Source of the DNA: Brachybacterium sp. Z12
Lineage (GTDB): Bacteria > Actinomycetota > Actinomycetes > Actinomycetales > Dermabacteraceae
NCBI RefSeq assembly: GCF_014400405.1
Contig: NZ_CP060496.1
Coordinates: forward strand, 992,001 to 1,056,000
Direction of reading: 5' to 3'
DNA length: 64,000 bases
Of the stretch, positions 33,205 to 43,864 are shown one piece after another; positions within the stretch are counted from its first letter, which is position 1, and each line of letters opens with the position of its first letter. The notes below the pieces were generated by a model. The model was not told the origin of the DNA and made no database searches. It worked only from the letters and a program-made list of their open reading frames with translations. The translations under genes were made by a program, and so were the position numbers.

Positions 33205-33951
33205 TCACTTCTTGCCCTGGTTCGCGACAGCCTCGGCAGCGGCCTTCGCGGCGACCGGGTCGAGGTAGCGGCCGCCCTTCTCCACGGGCTGGAAGCTCTC
33301 GTCCAGCTCGTACACCAGCGGCTGGCCGGTGGGGATGTTCAGACCCGAGATCTCCTCATCGGAGATGCCGTCGAGGTACTTCACCAGTGCGCGCAGCGAG
33401 TTGCCGTGGGCGGCGATCAGGACCGTCTTGCCCGCGGTCAGATCGGGCTTGACGCCCTCCTCCCAGTACGGCAGGAAGCGCTCGACGACGTCCTTGAGGC
33501 ACTCCGACTTCGGCAGCTGATCGCCGAGGTCCGCGTACTGCGGATCCTGGTCCTGGCTGAACTCGGTGCCGAACTCGATCTCGGGCGGCGGGGTGTCGTA
33601 GGAGCGGCGCCAGGCCATGAACTTCTCCTCGCCGTACTTCTCCCGGATCTCGGCCTTGTCCATGCCCTGCAGTGCACCGTAGTGGCGCTCGTTGAGGCGC
33701 CAGTCCCGCTTGACCGGGATCCAGTGACGGTCCGCGGCGTCCAGGGAGAGGTTCGCGGTCATGATGGCGCGACGCTGCAGCGAGGTGTGCACGACATCGG
33801 GGAGGATGCCGGCCTCCTTCAGCAGCACGCCGCCGTTGACGGCCTCCTTCTCACCCTTCTCGGTGAGGGCCACATCGACCCAGCCGGTGAACAGGTTCTT
33901 TGCATTCCAGTCGCTCTCGCCGTGGCGGAGCAGCACGAGTGTGTAGGTCAT
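33205..33951 (-). CDS. gpmA: 2,3-bisphosphoglycerate-dependent phosphoglycerate mutase
   Basis: 248 residues, family length. Interconverts 3- and 2-phosphoglycerate. [20 protein letters not shown] carries the phospho-His, [13 protein letters not shown] and [17 protein letters not shown] are the substrate-binding stretches, and [20 protein letters not shown] has the second His. The C-terminal tail is Ala/Lys-rich ([15 protein letters not shown]). Start ATG at 33951. Confidence 0.97.
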   Translation of the reverse strand: MTYTLVLLRHGESDWNAKNLFTGWVDVALTEKGEKEAVNGGVLLKEAGILPDVVHTSLQRRAIMTANLSLDAADRHWIPVKRDWRLNERHYGALQGMDKAEIREKYGEEKFMAWRRSYDTPPPEIEFGTEFSQDQDPQYADLGDQLPKSECLKDVVERFLPYWEEGVKPDLTAGKTVLIAAHGNSLRALVKYLDGISDEEISGLNIPTGQPLVYELDESFQPVEKGGRYLDPVAAKAAAEAVANQGKK

Positions 33952-34035
33952 AGGGCCAGGGTACGCGGGGCCGCTGATGCTCGCATAACGTGCCCATCCG
34001 ACCGGGCGGACGGAGCCGCGGCTAGTGTCGGCGCC

Positions 34036-34734
34036 ATGAATGATCTTGCGACCCTCTCCTTTCTCGACGTCCCCGTCGTCCTGCTGGATCTGGACGGCAC
34101 GATCGTCGACTCCGGGCCGGGCATCCTGGACGCGCTGGCGCAGGCCTTCGCCGCCTGCGGGGAGGAGCTGCCGCCCCAGCAGGTCCTGCGCACCTTCATC
34201 GGACCGCCGCTGCGCGAGTCCTTCCAGAGCACGCTGGATCTCAGCCCGGAGCGCTCGGAGCAGTTGAGCCTGGCCTACACCGCGCACTATCAGGAGCACG
34301 GTCTGCTCACGGCCACGCCTTATCCGGGCATCCCCGAGCTGCTGGACGCGCTCGCCGAATCCGGGCGCACGGTGGCGGTCGCGACCAACAAACCGGAGAC
34401 GAGCGCTCGCCGGCTGCTCGCCCACCAGGGGCTGGAGGCACGATTCGCCCTGATCGGAGGTACCGACAGGGCTGTGGGCCGGGACGACAAGGCGGCCGTC
34501 ATCGGAAGTGTCCTGCAGCGCCTGGGGATCGCTGCGGAGACCACCGGCACCGAGAGGGACGCCGCCCCGCCGGCGGTGATGGTCGGGGACCGTGTACATG
34601 ACGCCGAGGGCGCCGCCGCGCACGGGATCCCCGCGGTGCTGGTGGGCTGGGGCTACGGCGGCGGCCCGGAGGACGAGGCGGATCTGCCCCGGGCGCGGAC
34701 GGTCCAGGATCTCTCCGCGATGCTGCTGCGATGA
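34036..34734 (+). CDS. HAD-superfamily phosphatase, phosphoglycolate phosphatase-like
   Basis: 232 residues. [17 protein letters not shown] is HAD motif I with the nucleophile Asp, [16 protein letters not shown] motif II, and [17 protein letters not shown] motifs III/IV. The helical cap with [11 protein letters not shown] fits the Gph/PpaX group. The exact phosphate ester is unknown. ATG at 34036; the gene is divergent from gpmA with an 84-base gap. Confidence 0.85.
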   Translation: MNDLATLSFLDVPVVLLDLDGTIVDSGPGILDALAQAFAACGEELPPQQVLRTFIGPPLRESFQSTLDLSPERSEQLSLAYTAHYQEHGLLTATPYPGIPELLDALAESGRTVAVATNKPETSARRLLAHQGLEARFALIGGTDRAVGRDDKAAVIGSVLQRLGIAAETTGTERDAAPPAVMVGDRVHDAEGAAAHGIPAVLVGWGYGGGPEDEADLPRARTVQDLSAMLLR

Positions 34735-34773
34735 GCTGAGCTCAGTGGGGCCGAGGGACGTGCACGATCCCGG

Positions 34774-35199
34774 TCAGGCCTCGAGCAGGATGGTGAACGG
34801 TCCGTCGTTGGTGAGTCCCACCCGCATCTGCGCACCGAAGCGCCCGGTCGCCGCGGTGATGCCGCGAGCGCGGATCGCCTCGACCACCTGCTCCACCAGC
34901 GGTTCGGCAACGGGGCCGGGGGCAGCGCCGCTCCATGACGGTCTGCGTCCCTTTCGCGCATCGCCGTACAGGGTGAACTGCGAGACCACCAGGACCTGCG
35001 CCCCGGCGTCGAGCACCGAGCGCTCGCCCTCGAGGATGCGCAGCTCGCAGATCTTCCGAGCGATGGTGGCGACCTGCTCGGGTCCGTCGTCGTGGGTCAC
35101 GCCGATCAGTGCCAGCAGGCCCTCACCCTCGACGGATCCGACCACCTCGCCCTCGACTCGGACCTCGGCACCGTCGACTCTCTGGAGCACTGCACGCAT
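34774..35199 (-). CDS. dtd: D-aminoacyl-tRNA deacylase
   Basis: 141 residues. Removes D-amino acids from mischarged tRNA. MRAVLQRVDGAEVRVEGEVV opening, LVVSQFTLYGDARKGRRPSW with the SQFTL block, and VGLTNDGPFTILLEA with the N-x-G-P-x-T loop are the DTD signatures. Length slightly below the usual 145-150. ATG at 35199. Confidence 0.95.
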   Translation of the reverse strand: MRAVLQRVDGAEVRVEGEVVGSVEGEGLLALIGVTHDDGPEQVATIARKICELRILEGERSVLDAGAQVLVVSQFTLYGDARKGRRPSWSGAAPGPVAEPLVEQVVEAIRARGITAATGRFGAQMRVGLTNDGPFTILLEA

Positions 35200-35267
35200 G
35201 CACCGATGGTGGCACAGGGCGGCGGGCAGGCGTGGCCCCGCTCAGGTGGCGGCGGTGTTCGAGGTGC

Positions 35268-37114
35268 TCAGCGCGGCAGGATCGAGTTGATGTGGCGCTC
35301 CTGGGTGGGGGAGTCGTCCTCCCCGGTGTTCTGTCCACCGGGGGCAGGTGCTGCGGGCGGCAACTGCGAACCGGCGGGAGGGTTCCCGCGAGGCTGCTGC
35401 TGCGGCGGCGGTGCCTGGGGGAGGGCGGGGGTGGACCGGTGTGCTCCCATGGCGCAAGCTGCTGCGTCGGTGCGGAGTGGGGGACCGGTCCCGAGGCATG
35501 ACCCGCCGCCGACTGCTGCTGAGGGGGCGCGGACTGCTGGGGCGGTGCGGAGTGCGCAGGCGCCGAGGGGTGCTGCTGCGGGGCCGAGCGCTGCGGGGGC
35601 GCCGACTGGTGCGCAGGTGCCGAAACACCCTGCCGCGGTGCCACAGAGGGCCGCAGAGGCGGCTGCTGCCCGGTGGGTGCAGCCGGCGGCGGGGGCGCCT
35701 GGCGCACGTCCGTCGGACCCTGGGCGGGAGCGGCGGGAGCGGCGGGAGCGGCGGGAGGGACGGGAGAGGCAGTGCGCACTCCGGTGACCGGCGCGGAAGC
35801 CGACTCCCGGGACGCTGCGGCCGCCACCCGTCGGCCCTCCGCGCGACGTGCCTCCTCGACCCACTCCTCGGCGACGCGCACGATCGCCTCGGTGGCGGCC
35901 TCCCAGGAGGCCTCCTGCTGCCGATGCGGGCCAGTGGCCAGGGACAGCACCACCCCGGCGGAGCGCAGCGCGACCTCGGTGGGGTCGACCCGCTCGGTGA
36001 ACATCTCGTGCCAGGTGCGGATGGCCTCCTCGACCCGCTCCTGCATGGCGCGGTCGATCCGCCCGGCGTTGCCGTAATCGGCCAGGACGCTGAGATGGGC
36101 CAGCAGGCAGGCGAGATCGTCCGCCCGGCGGCCCGGGCCGACGGTGTCGATGTCGAGCAGGCCCACCACCTTGCCGTTCTCGACGAACACCTGAGCCTCG
36201 TAGAAATCGCCGTGCACCACGTCGTGCGGACGCATGTCCATGCGCTGCTCGAGTGCCGTCAGACCGTCCCGGATCGCGCGCACCAGTGCATCCAGCCGTG
36301 GGCCGAGCGAGGGCACCGAGGAGCTGACGATCCCGGCATAGAAGTCCACCGAGTCCGTCCACGGCGGTCGCAGCGGCAGCGAATACATCGAGGCGGGCAG
36401 GCGGTCGAGCAGCGCCACGAGGTCCTCGGCGCGACAGGAGCCCACGCCCTCGTCGATCACCGCACGGGCCAGCGGCCGCCCGGGCAGCTCTGCGAGGACC
36501 ACGAGCCCGTCGTGATGGGCGATGACCTCGGGAACCGGCACCCCGGCGGCGAGCAGGCGATGGTGACGCTCCACGATCTCGCCGCTGCGATGGGGCTGCA
36601 TGACCTTGAGGAACACCGCGCGGTCGCCCTGCGAGGCGCGCAGCACGGCCCGGCGGCCCGGGCGGTACGAGACCACATCGATTGCGATCGGCACCGAGGG
36701 ATCGGCGCCGATGTCCGCGCCGAGGTCGCGCAGCGTGCGGCCGACGATGTCGGGATAGCAGACCTGAGGCAGCATCGGCAGCCAGGGATCATGCGGGTAG
36801 CGCCACACACGCACATTGATGTCGCCGTCGGTCATCACCAGGGTCTGCTCGGCGACGTGGAGGTTCTTCTCGCGCTCGCCGATGTGGGCGCTCGCCCCGA
36901 AGAGCTCCTCGCGCGCGGGTGCCTGCGGGCCGTCGAGCTCGGGCCAGGAGACCATCGTGCGGTAGAGCGCCTTGGTGCTGCGGCCCGGGCGGTGATCGAC
37001 ATGGTCGAGCTGCCAGCTGTGCAGCACTCCACCGGAGTTCCCGACGGCCGAGCGGAGCAGCCCTCCCGCGCCGGGCCCGGTGAGGAGCTCGGAGCCGTCC
37101 TGCGTGTGTGACAT
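35268..37114 (-). CDS. APH-like phosphotransferase with Pro/Gln-rich C-terminal tail (frameshifted)
   Basis: About 615 residues. The kinase-like part (roughly residues 110-400) has YRPGRRAVLRASQGDRAVFL as the nucleotide-binding region, VVHGDFYEAQVFVENGKVVG as the catalytic loop and LLDIDTVGPGRRADDLACLL with the metal Asp. The Asn expected five residues after the catalytic Asp is Gln here. From about residue 430 on the protein is low complexity, rich in Pro, Gln, Ala and Ser, and ends ERHINSILPR after repair of one base in the G runs 35417-35431. Substrate unknown; sugar or aminoglycoside-like. ATG at 37114. Confidence 0.8.
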
Positions 37115-37168
37115 GGGTGATTCATTCTTGTCATGAGGTCATCAGGCGACACCGCCTACGATGCTTTC

Positions 37169-37594
37169 ATGGCTGATCGTACCGATAACCTCACCAGCGG
37201 GAACCTTCTGGGCATTCCCGAGACCCGACTGCCCGACGACTTCGTCGACGTCCAGGTGGCCGAGGAGCTCGTGGACGGTGAGCCGCGAGACATCGCCGCT
37301 CGCCATCTCGAGTCCCCGCTCGCCTGGGCCACCCTCGCCGAGGACGCTCTGACCGACGGTGACGTCATCACCGCGTATGCCTATGCACGCACCGGCTACC
37401 ACCGCGGACTGGACGCACTGCGCCAGTCTGGATGGCGCGGTCAGGGACCGATCCCGGCCTCCCACGCTCCCAATCGCGGCTTCCTGCGCGCACTGGCGAT
37501 GCTAGGTGAGACCTCGCGACGGCTCGGGGACCAGGCCGAGGCCGACAGGGTGACCGCCTTCCTGCGCGAGGCGGACCCCACTCTGCTGGACTGA
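37169..37594 (+). CDS. DUF3151 family protein
   Basis: 141 residues, soluble. [40 protein letters not shown] and [20 protein letters not shown] are the recognisable DUF3151 blocks; EASH-like [20 protein letters not shown] follows. A TPR-like helical protein of unknown function, next to purA as in many actinobacteria. Confidence 0.88.
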   Translation: MADRTDNLTSGNLLGIPETRLPDDFVDVQVAEELVDGEPRDIAARHLESPLAWATLAEDALTDGDVITAYAYARTGYHRGLDALRQSGWRGQGPIPASHAPNRGFLRALAMLGETSRRLGDQAEADRVTAFLREADPTLLD

Positions 37595-37614
37595 GCCCCA
37601 CCCGGCGACGTGCC

Positions 37615-37633
37615 GCAGGCTCACGCAGCCTGC
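37615..37633 (+). terminator. Small hairpin before purA
   Basis: GCAGGCT-CACGC-AGCCTGC, 7-bp perfect stem 20 bases after the DUF3151 stop. A TACGAT at 37638-37643 just behind it may be the purA -10 box. Confidence 0.45.
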
Positions 37634-37691
37634 TTGGTACGATCCACGGGGCTCTGCGCCCACCACCGTCCTTCTTCCTACAGGAGTCGCT

Positions 37692-38990
37692 ATGCCTGCC
37701 GTCGTGATCGTCGGAGCCCAATGGGGTGACGAGGGGAAGGGCAAGGCCACCGATCTCCTCGGCGAACGGGTGGACTACGTCGTCAAGCCCAACGGGGGCA
37801 ACAACGCCGGTCACACCGTGGTCGTGGACGGTGAGAAGTTCGAGCTGAAGCTGCTGCCCGCCGGCATCCTCTCTCCGCAGGTCACTCCGGTGATCGGCAA
37901 CGGCGTGGTGATCAACCTCGAGGCGCTGTTCGAGGAGATCGGCATGCTCGAGTCGCGCGGCGTGGACGCCTCGCGCCTGCGGATCAGCGCCAACGCCCAC
38001 ATCGTCGCGCCCTACCACCAGACCCTCGACAAGGTCACCGAGCGCTTCCTGGGCAAGCGGGCCATCGGCACCACCGGGCGCGGCATCGGCCCCGCCTACA
38101 TGGACAAGATCGGGCGGCTCGGGATCCGGGTCCAGGACCTCTACGACGAATCGATCCTGCGCCAGAAGATCGAGGGCGCGCTGCGCCAGAAGAACGAGCT
38201 GCTGGTCAAGCTCTACAACCGTCGGGCCGTCGAGGTCGAGGAGATCGTCGAGACCCTGCTGTCCTATGCGGAGCGGCTGCGCCCGATGGTGGTCGACACC
38301 ACGCTGCTGCTCAACGATGCGCTGGACCGCGGGGAAGTGGTCCTCATGGAGGGCGGCCAGGCCACCTACCTGGACGTCGACCACGGCACCTACCCGTTCG
38401 TCACCAGCTCCAACCCGACTGCCGGCGGCGCCTGCACCGGCACCGGCGTCGGCCCCACCCGCATCGACCGGGTGATCGGGATCGTCAAGGCGTACACCAC
38501 GCGTGTGGGCGCCGGGCCGTTCCCCACCGAGCTGTTCGACAAGTGGGGCGAGTACCTGCAGACCACCGGCGGTGAGGTCGGTGTGAACACGGGCCGTCCG
38601 CGCCGCTGCGGCTGGTACGACGCCCCGATGATCCGTCACGCCGCACGCATCAACGGCTTCACCGACATCGTGCTGACCAAGCTCGACGTGCTCACCGGGA
38701 TCGACGAGATCCCGGTCTGCACCGGCTATGACGTCGACGGCGTGATCCATCAGGACATGCCCATGACCCAGACCGAGTTCCACCACGCGGTGCCCGTCTA
38801 CGAGACCCTCCCCGGCTGGACCGAGGACCTCTCCGAGGCCCGCACCTTCGAGGAGCTGCCGAAGAACGCGCGCGACTACGTGACGCGTCTCGAGGAGCTG
38901 GCCGGCTGCCGGATCAGCGCGATCGGGGTGGGCCCGGATCGCTCCGCGACGATCGCCGTCCACGACCTCCTGCCCGGAGCCTCCGACTGA
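37692..38990 (+). CDS. purA: Adenylosuccinate synthetase
   Basis: 432 residues, family length. Joins IMP and aspartate using GTP on the way to [23 protein letters not shown] is the GTP P-loop, [20 protein letters not shown] follows, [16 protein letters not shown] binds IMP, and [14 protein letters not shown] is the C-terminal signature. ATG at 37692 follows CAGGAG. Confidence 0.98.
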   Translation: MPAVVIVGAQWGDEGKGKATDLLGERVDYVVKPNGGNNAGHTVVVDGEKFELKLLPAGILSPQVTPVIGNGVVINLEALFEEIGMLESRGVDASRLRISANAHIVAPYHQTLDKVTERFLGKRAIGTTGRGIGPAYMDKIGRLGIRVQDLYDESILRQKIEGALRQKNELLVKLYNRRAVEVEEIVETLLSYAERLRPMVVDTTLLLNDALDRGEVVLMEGGQATYLDVDHGTYPFVTSSNPTAGGACTGTGVGPTRIDRVIGIVKAYTTRVGAGPFPTELFDKWGEYLQTTGGEVGVNTGRPRRCGWYDAPMIRHAARINGFTDIVLTKLDVLTGIDEIPVCTGYDVDGVIHQDMPMTQTEFHHAVPVYETLPGWTEDLSEARTFEELPKNARDYVTRLEELAGCRISAIGVGPDRSATIAVHDLLPGASD

Positions 38991-38991
38991 C

Positions 38992-39395
38992 GTGGTGACC
39001 CGTCGTACCGATCCAGCAGCGGGCCGCAGCGCGCTGACCTCCTGGGCGCTCAGCCCCGAAAGCAGCGGGCGGCCGGTGCTCGCGCCGGCCGTGCGCCACA
39101 CCCTGGAGCTGTTCGCCGACGAGTTCCCCGGCGGCGCCGTCGAGCTGCGGGTGCCGCCCTACGCGGCGGTGCAGGCCATCACCGGCACCCGCCACACCAG
39201 GGGCACCCGCCCGCCGTCGTCGAGACCGACGCCGGCACCTGGCTGGCGCTGGTGACCGGTGACCTCGACTGGGCCAGCGCCGTGGCGGAAGGCAGGGTCC
39301 ACGCCAGCGGGGAGCGCAGCGACCTCGGTGAACTCCTGCCGCTGCTGGGCCCCCGCCGCCTCGTGCGCACAGCCCGTGACCAGGAGGACCGATGA
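38992..39395 (+). CDS. Sterol-carrier-like (SCP-2 type) family protein (frameshifted)
   Basis: About 134 residues after repair. PVLAPAVRHTLELFADEFPG, VELRVPPYAAVQAITGTRHT and then VVETDAGTWLALVTGDLDWA with SGERSDLGELLPLL match small actinobacterial proteins annotated as sterol carrier family. One G is missing at about 39215-39217. GTG start two bases after the purA stop; its stop overlaps the next ATG. Ligand unknown; such proteins sit near purine genes in many relatives. Confidence 0.7.
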
Positions 39396-40189
39396 GCATC
39401 GCCGTCGAGATCGCGATCGAGGACCTGGCCGGTCTAGAGGCCGCCGCACACGCCGGGGCCGACAGGGTCGAGCTGTGCATCGACCTCGAGCGCGGCGGGA
39501 TCACCCCGCCGCCCGAGCTCGTCGCCGAATGCGCGCACCGGGCCTCCGCTCTCGTGGCGGCGCGGGACGCCAAACCCCACTTCGACGTGCACGTGCTGAT
39601 CCGCTCCCGAGCGGAGCTCGGTGACTTCCTGGCCCACCCCGAGGAGTTCGTCTACTCCCCGCAGGAGATCGCGCTGATGGCCCAGCAGGCGAGCGAGTCC
39701 GTCGCCGCCGGCGCCGCCGGGGTGGTGATCGGTGCCCTCACCCAGGAAGCGGAGCTCGACCTGCCCGCCATCGAGATCATCCGGGACGGTGCGCTGACCG
39801 CGGGGAGCGATGCCCTGCGCGGCGTGACCCTCACGGTCCATCGGGCGCTGGATGCGCTGCCCGGCCGCGCCCAGCGCGAGCAGGCCGTGCAGACCCTGCT
39901 CGGGCTCGGCGTCCACCGCGTGCTCAGCTCCGGCGGTGCGGCCCGTGCGCTGGACGGAGCCGAGGACCTGGCCGCCATGGTCGATGCCGCGGAGGGCCTG
40001 CTCGACGTCTGCGCCGGCGGTGGGGTGCGACCTGCCGACATCATCGATCTCGCACACCGCAGCGGCGTGGCCGATGTGCACCTGTCCGCCCGCCGCCGCC
40101 CTGGCGCCCCCGTCGAGATCGGCGCCCCCGAGACCCGCACCGACCCGGCGATCGTCGCCGCGGCGGTTGATGCCGCTGGAGAACTGTGA
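39392..40189 (+). CDS. cutC: CutC family protein
   Basis: 265 residues with the TIM-barrel CutC pattern: VEIAIEDLAGLEAAAHAGAD, RVELCIDLERGGITPPPEL, FDVHVLIRSRAELGDFL and LTVHRALDALPGRAQREQAV. Named for copper homeostasis in E. coli, but a direct role in copper handling is doubtful for the family. ATGA overlap upstream, GTGA overlap downstream, so part of the purA-SCP-cutC-purF run. Confidence 0.88.
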   Translation: MSIAVEIAIEDLAGLEAAAHAGADRVELCIDLERGGITPPPELVAECAHRASALVAARDAKPHFDVHVLIRSRAELGDFLAHPEEFVYSPQEIALMAQQASESVAAGAAGVVIGALTQEAELDLPAIEIIRDGALTAGSDALRGVTLTVHRALDALPGRAQREQAVQTLLGLGVHRVLSSGGAARALDGAEDLAAMVDAAEGLLDVCAGGGVRPADIIDLAHRSGVADVHLSARRRPGAPVEIGAPETRTDPAIVAAAVDAAGEL

Positions 40190-40570
40190 ACACTGTGAAC
40201 GATCCTGAAGACCACGAGACCGTCGATACCCCTGACCCCCTGACACCCCGGACGCCCCGAGTTCTCCGGAGCACCCGGAGGGTGCCGCCGACGCCGCCCC
40301 GGAGGCGGGCGAGACCCCGAGCGACTCCGGCGACACCAGCATCTACGTGCGGCGCGGCCGCACCCCACGTTGGGCTTCTGGGTCGCTCTGGCGATCGCGC
40401 TCCCGGCCGTCGCTGCCCTGATCAGCTCCCCGTTCTTCAACTTCCCGGACCTCGGTGCAGTGGTGAACTTCGTGCTGCTCGCCGCCGTGCTCGTGGGCCT
40501 CCCGCTGGCTGCTCTCGCGGCTGTCGTCGACGCCATCCGGCATCGCGCCCCGAAGGCTCGCCGGCGCTGA
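40186..40570 (+). CDS. Small two-helix membrane protein, unknown (two frameshifts)
   Basis: About 128 residues after adding one C at 40236-40240 and one at 40363-40366. The repaired N-terminal 75 residues are acidic and Pro-rich (AADAAPEAGETPSDSGD), then TSIYVRRGRTPTLGFWVALA leads into two helices (GFWVALAIALPAVAALISSP and VNFVLLAAVLVGLPLAALAA) and a basic end HRAPKARRR. GTG overlaps the cutC stop. No family recognised. Confidence 0.65.
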
Positions 40571-40623
40571 TCCCATCGTGGACGCCCGCTCGGTGCGGCA
40601 CTGCCCTGTGGCACTATGGACCG

Positions 40624-42114
40624 GTGGCACGCGGCGACGGAAAACTTTCCCATGACCTGCTCCCCGGTGAGAAGGGCCCCCAGGACGCCTGTGGCGTCTT
40701 CGGTGTCTTCGCACCCGGTGAGGATGTCTCCAAACTGACCTACTACGGTCTCTACGCACTGCAGCACCGTGGGCAGGAATCTGCCGGCATCGCCGCCAGC
40801 GACGGCTCCCAGATCCTGGTCTACAAGGACATGGGCCTGGTCTCGCAGGTGTTCGACGAAGCCTCCCTCGCAGGCCTCCAGGGGCACATCGCGATCGGCC
40901 ACACTCGTTACTCGACCACTGGCGGCTCCGTCTGGTCCAATGCCCAGCCCGCTCTCGGCCCCCGGCCCGACGGCACCGTGGCGATGGCGCACAACGGCAA
41001 CCTCGTCAACACCGAGGAGCTGCTCGCCCTGATCGACGAGCGCCACGGCAGCCCCCGCACCGGTGAGCTCGCCCGAGGCAACACCACGGACACGGCCCTG
41101 GTCACCGCGCTGCTGAACAGCGAGGGCCCGCTCGAGGATGTGCTGCGCGAGCTGATGCCGCATCTGCGCGGCGCCTACTGCTTCACCCTGATGGACGAGA
41201 GCACCCTCTACGCCGCGCGCGACCCGCAGGGGATCCGTCCGCTGGTGCTGGGCCGGCTCGAGCGCGGCTGGGTCGTCGCCTCCGAGACTGCTGCCCTGGA
41301 CATCTGTGGTGCGAGCTTCGTGCGCGAGGTCGCCCCCGGCGAGATGATCGTCATCGACGAGCAGGGCCTGCGCAGCGAGCAGGTGATGCCGCCGCATCCC
41401 AAGGGGTGCGTCTTCGAGTACGTCTACCTCGCCCGGCCGGACACCCGCATCGCCGGCCGCAGCGTCAACGAGGCCCGCGCCGAGATGGGCCGCCAGCTGG
41501 CCCGTGAGCATCCGGTCGAGGCGGACCTGGTGATCCCGACCCCTGAGTCCGGCACCCCTGCCGCGATCGGCTACGCCCAGGAATCCGGCATCCCCTATGG
41601 CCAGGGCATGGTGAAGAACGCCTATGTGGGCCGCACCTTCATCCAGCCCAGCCAGACCATCCGCCAGCTCGGCATCCGCCTCAAGCTCAACCCCCTGCGC
41701 GAGGTCGTCGCCGGCAAGCGCCTGGTGGTCATCGATGACTCGATCGTGCGAGGGAACACCCAGCGTGCGGTCGTGAGGATGCTGCGGGAGGCCGGCGCGG
41801 CCGAGGTGCACGTGAGGATCTCCTCGCCGCCGGTCCGCTGGCCCTGCTTCTACGGCATCGACTTCGCCTCCCGGGCGGAGCTGATCGCCAACGGTCTCGG
41901 CATCGAGGAGATCGCCCGGTCCCTCGGAGCGGACTCGCTCGGCTACATCTCCGAAGAGGGGATGATCGAGGCCACCGCCCAGCCGGAGGAAGCGCTGTGC
42001 ACCGCCTGCTTCTCCGGGAAGTATCCGGTCGCCCTGCCGGAGCCCATCGCCCGGGCCCAGGGCATCACCCAGGCTCGTGAGCCCGAGCCCGCCGTCGTCG
42101 GGAAGGACGCATGA
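40624..42114 (+). CDS. purF: Amidophosphoribosyltransferase
   Basis: About 496 residues. First step of purine synthesis: PRPP plus glutamine gives phosphoribosylamine. The propeptide ends before CGVFGVFAPGEDVSKLTYYG, where the Cys becomes the N-terminal nucleophile; GHTRYSTTGGSVWSNAQP and MAHNGNLVNTEEL are glutaminase motifs; VVIDDSIVRGNTQRAVVRML is the PRPP loop; C-terminal CTACFSGKYPVALP carries the iron-sulfur cysteines of the B. subtilis type. GTG at 40624 is the best start; the stop overlaps the purM ATG. Confidence 0.97.
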   Translation: MARGDGKLSHDLLPGEKGPQDACGVFGVFAPGEDVSKLTYYGLYALQHRGQESAGIAASDGSQILVYKDMGLVSQVFDEASLAGLQGHIAIGHTRYSTTGGSVWSNAQPALGPRPDGTVAMAHNGNLVNTEELLALIDERHGSPRTGELARGNTTDTALVTALLNSEGPLEDVLRELMPHLRGAYCFTLMDESTLYAARDPQGIRPLVLGRLERGWVVASETAALDICGASFVREVAPGEMIVIDEQGLRSEQVMPPHPKGCVFEYVYLARPDTRIAGRSVNEARAEMGRQLAREHPVEADLVIPTPESGTPAAIGYAQESGIPYGQGMVKNAYVGRTFIQPSQTIRQLGIRLKLNPLREVVAGKRLVVIDDSIVRGNTQRAVVRMLREAGAAEVHVRISSPPVRWPCFYGIDFASRAELIANGLGIEEIARSLGADSLGYISEEGMIEATAQPEEALCTACFSGKYPVALPEPIARAQGITQAREPEPAVVGKDA

Positions 42115-43258
42115 ACACCACGAACCCCAGCCCCACCGCGATCACCTACGCCGATGCAGGGGTGGACACCGCCGCCGGAGACCGCGCCGTCGAGCTGATG
42201 AAGGAGGCGGTGGCGGCAACCCACGGTCCCCAGGTGCTCGGCGGCATCGGCGCCTTCGCCGGGCTCGTCGACGTCAGCGCCCTCAAGGACTACCGCAGGC
42301 CCCTGCTCGCCTCCTCGACCGACGGCGTGGGCACCAAGATCGCGATCGCGCGCGAGCTGGACATCCACGACACCATCGGCCGTGACCTGGTGGGCATGGT
42401 GGTCGACGACATCATCGTGGTCGGCGCCGAGCCGCTGGCGATGACCGACTACATCGCGGCCGGCAAGGTGGTCCCCGAGCGGATCGCCGATATCGTGCGC
42501 GGCATCGCCGAGGGCTGCCAGCTCGCAGGCTGCGCCCTGGTGGGCGGGGAGACCGCCGAGCACCCGGGACTGATGGCTCCCGAGGACTACGACGTGGCGG
42601 GTGCCGCAGTCGGCGTGGTCGAGGCTGACGAGCTGCTGGGCCCCGACCGGGTCCGTGCCGGGGACGTGGTGATCGGGATGGATGCCTCCGGACTTCACTC
42701 CAACGGCTACTCCCTGGTGCGGGCCGTGATCTCCGCGGCGGGCCTTTCCCTCGAGAAGCACATCGAGGACTTCGGTCGCACGCTCGGCGAGGAGCTCCTC
42801 GAGCCGACCCGCATCTATACCGCGGATCTGCTGGCCGTGCTGCGGGATGCACGGACCGTCGGCGCCGTCCATGCCCTCAGCCACGTCACCGGCGGAGGCC
42901 TCGCTGCGAACCTCGCCCGGGTGATGCCGCGCGGTCTGGCTGCTCGCGTCGATCGTTCACGCTGGGAGCCGGGAGCCGTGTTCTCCCGGGTCGCGCGCTG
43001 GGGTTCGGTGCCGCAGCTGGATCTCGAGGGAACCTTGAACATGGGGATCGGCATGGTGGCGCTGGTCGATGCCGAGCAGGCCGATGCGACGCTCGCGGTG
43101 CTCGCCGAGCGCGGCCTGGTGCGCGCGTGATCGGTGAGGTCGTCGGGGAGGACTCGCTGCCCGAGCCGGGGGCTCCGCTCGAGCACGTGGTCGCCGGCGC
43201 CAAGGGGGTCGAAGGCGGAGCGGTCATGCTCGCCGGGCAGCACAGGGGCTGGTCCTGA
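42111..43258 (+). CDS. purM: Phosphoribosylformylglycinamidine cyclo-ligase (frameshifted near the end)
   Basis: About 382 residues. Makes AIR in purine synthesis. ITYADAGVDTAAGDRAVELM, LLASSTDGVGTKIAIARELD, VGGETAEHPGLMAPEDYDVA and HVTGGGLAANLARVMPRGLA are AIR-synthetase blocks. As given, the frame stops at 43130 after RGLVRA; with one more base at 43123-43128 it continues VIGEVVGEDSLPEPGAPLEH to 43258, which is the normal family end with about 40 further residues. ATGA overlap with purF. Confidence 0.95.
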
Positions 43259-43276
43259 GCCGTCGTACGGCCTGAG

Positions 43277-43316
43277 ACAGCACGAGGGCCGACCATGTGG
43301 TCGGCCCTCGTGCTGT
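43277..43316. terminator. Strong bidirectional terminator
   Basis: ACAGCACGAGGGCCGACCA and its exact complement form a perfect 19-bp stem with a 2-base loop, between convergent purM and the DUF3073 gene. Confidence 0.95.
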
Positions 43317-43351
43317 GTCACGGTGGATCTCCGGCGGATGCCGGTGCGTCC

Positions 43352-43552
43352 TCAGCGGCGGTAGACGGACGAAGCGTTCTCGTCGGCTCGATCGTCGCTG
43401 TCCTCGGCCCGGCCGTCTCCGTTGGCGGACGACGAATCGCTCCGCTGCGACTGCAACTCGCGCTGCAGTGCCGTGAGGTCCGTCGGCGGGCTGTAGTACT
43501 TGAGGTCCCGTGCCACCTTGGTGTGCTTGGCTTTCTGTCGGCCGCGACCCAT
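43352..43552 (-). CDS. DUF3073 family protein
   Basis: 66 residues. MGRGRQKAKHTKVARDLKYY followed by SPPTDLTALQRELQ is the DUF3073 signature; the rest is acidic and Ser-rich. Basic start and acidic end suggest a nucleic-acid or ribosome link, but the function is unknown. Found beside purM in many actinobacteria. Start ATG at 43552 behind AGGGG. The stretch 43553-43864 upstream holds only the divergent promoters of this gene and bldC; TAGTCT at 43780 is a candidate -10 for bldC. Confidence 0.92.
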   Translation of the reverse strand: MGRGRQKAKHTKVARDLKYYSPPTDLTALQRELQSQRSDSSSANGDGRAEDSDDRADENASSVYRR

Positions 43553-43864
43553 GGATCTGACCCCTGTGCATCGGCTGCCGGGCGTTCTTGTCGACCCGGA
43601 AGATGGCATTAGTTTCGTAGGCCAAGGGTACATGCTCGTCCTGCTGTCCGGCGAACTCCGAGGAGTGAGACGTGCCGGACATCCCTTCCGTGCGCTGCGG
43701 AGGGCTCCTGGAGGGCGCCGCAGGGTCGTCATCTTTCTCGACCGGGGCGGATGTTCACCGCAGGGGCGATCTTACCGAGTAGTCTAGAGCTCGGAACCCG
43801 CGCGCAAGCCCAGGCCCGGAGGGTGCGCGCTCTCCGACGCCCGCAGTGAAAGGTCGCACTCCCC

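Noticed and set aside
35348-37111. 587-codon plus-strand frame opposite the phosphotransferase gene
   Set aside because: Same shadow effect; the minus strand has clear kinase motifs and the plus frame none.
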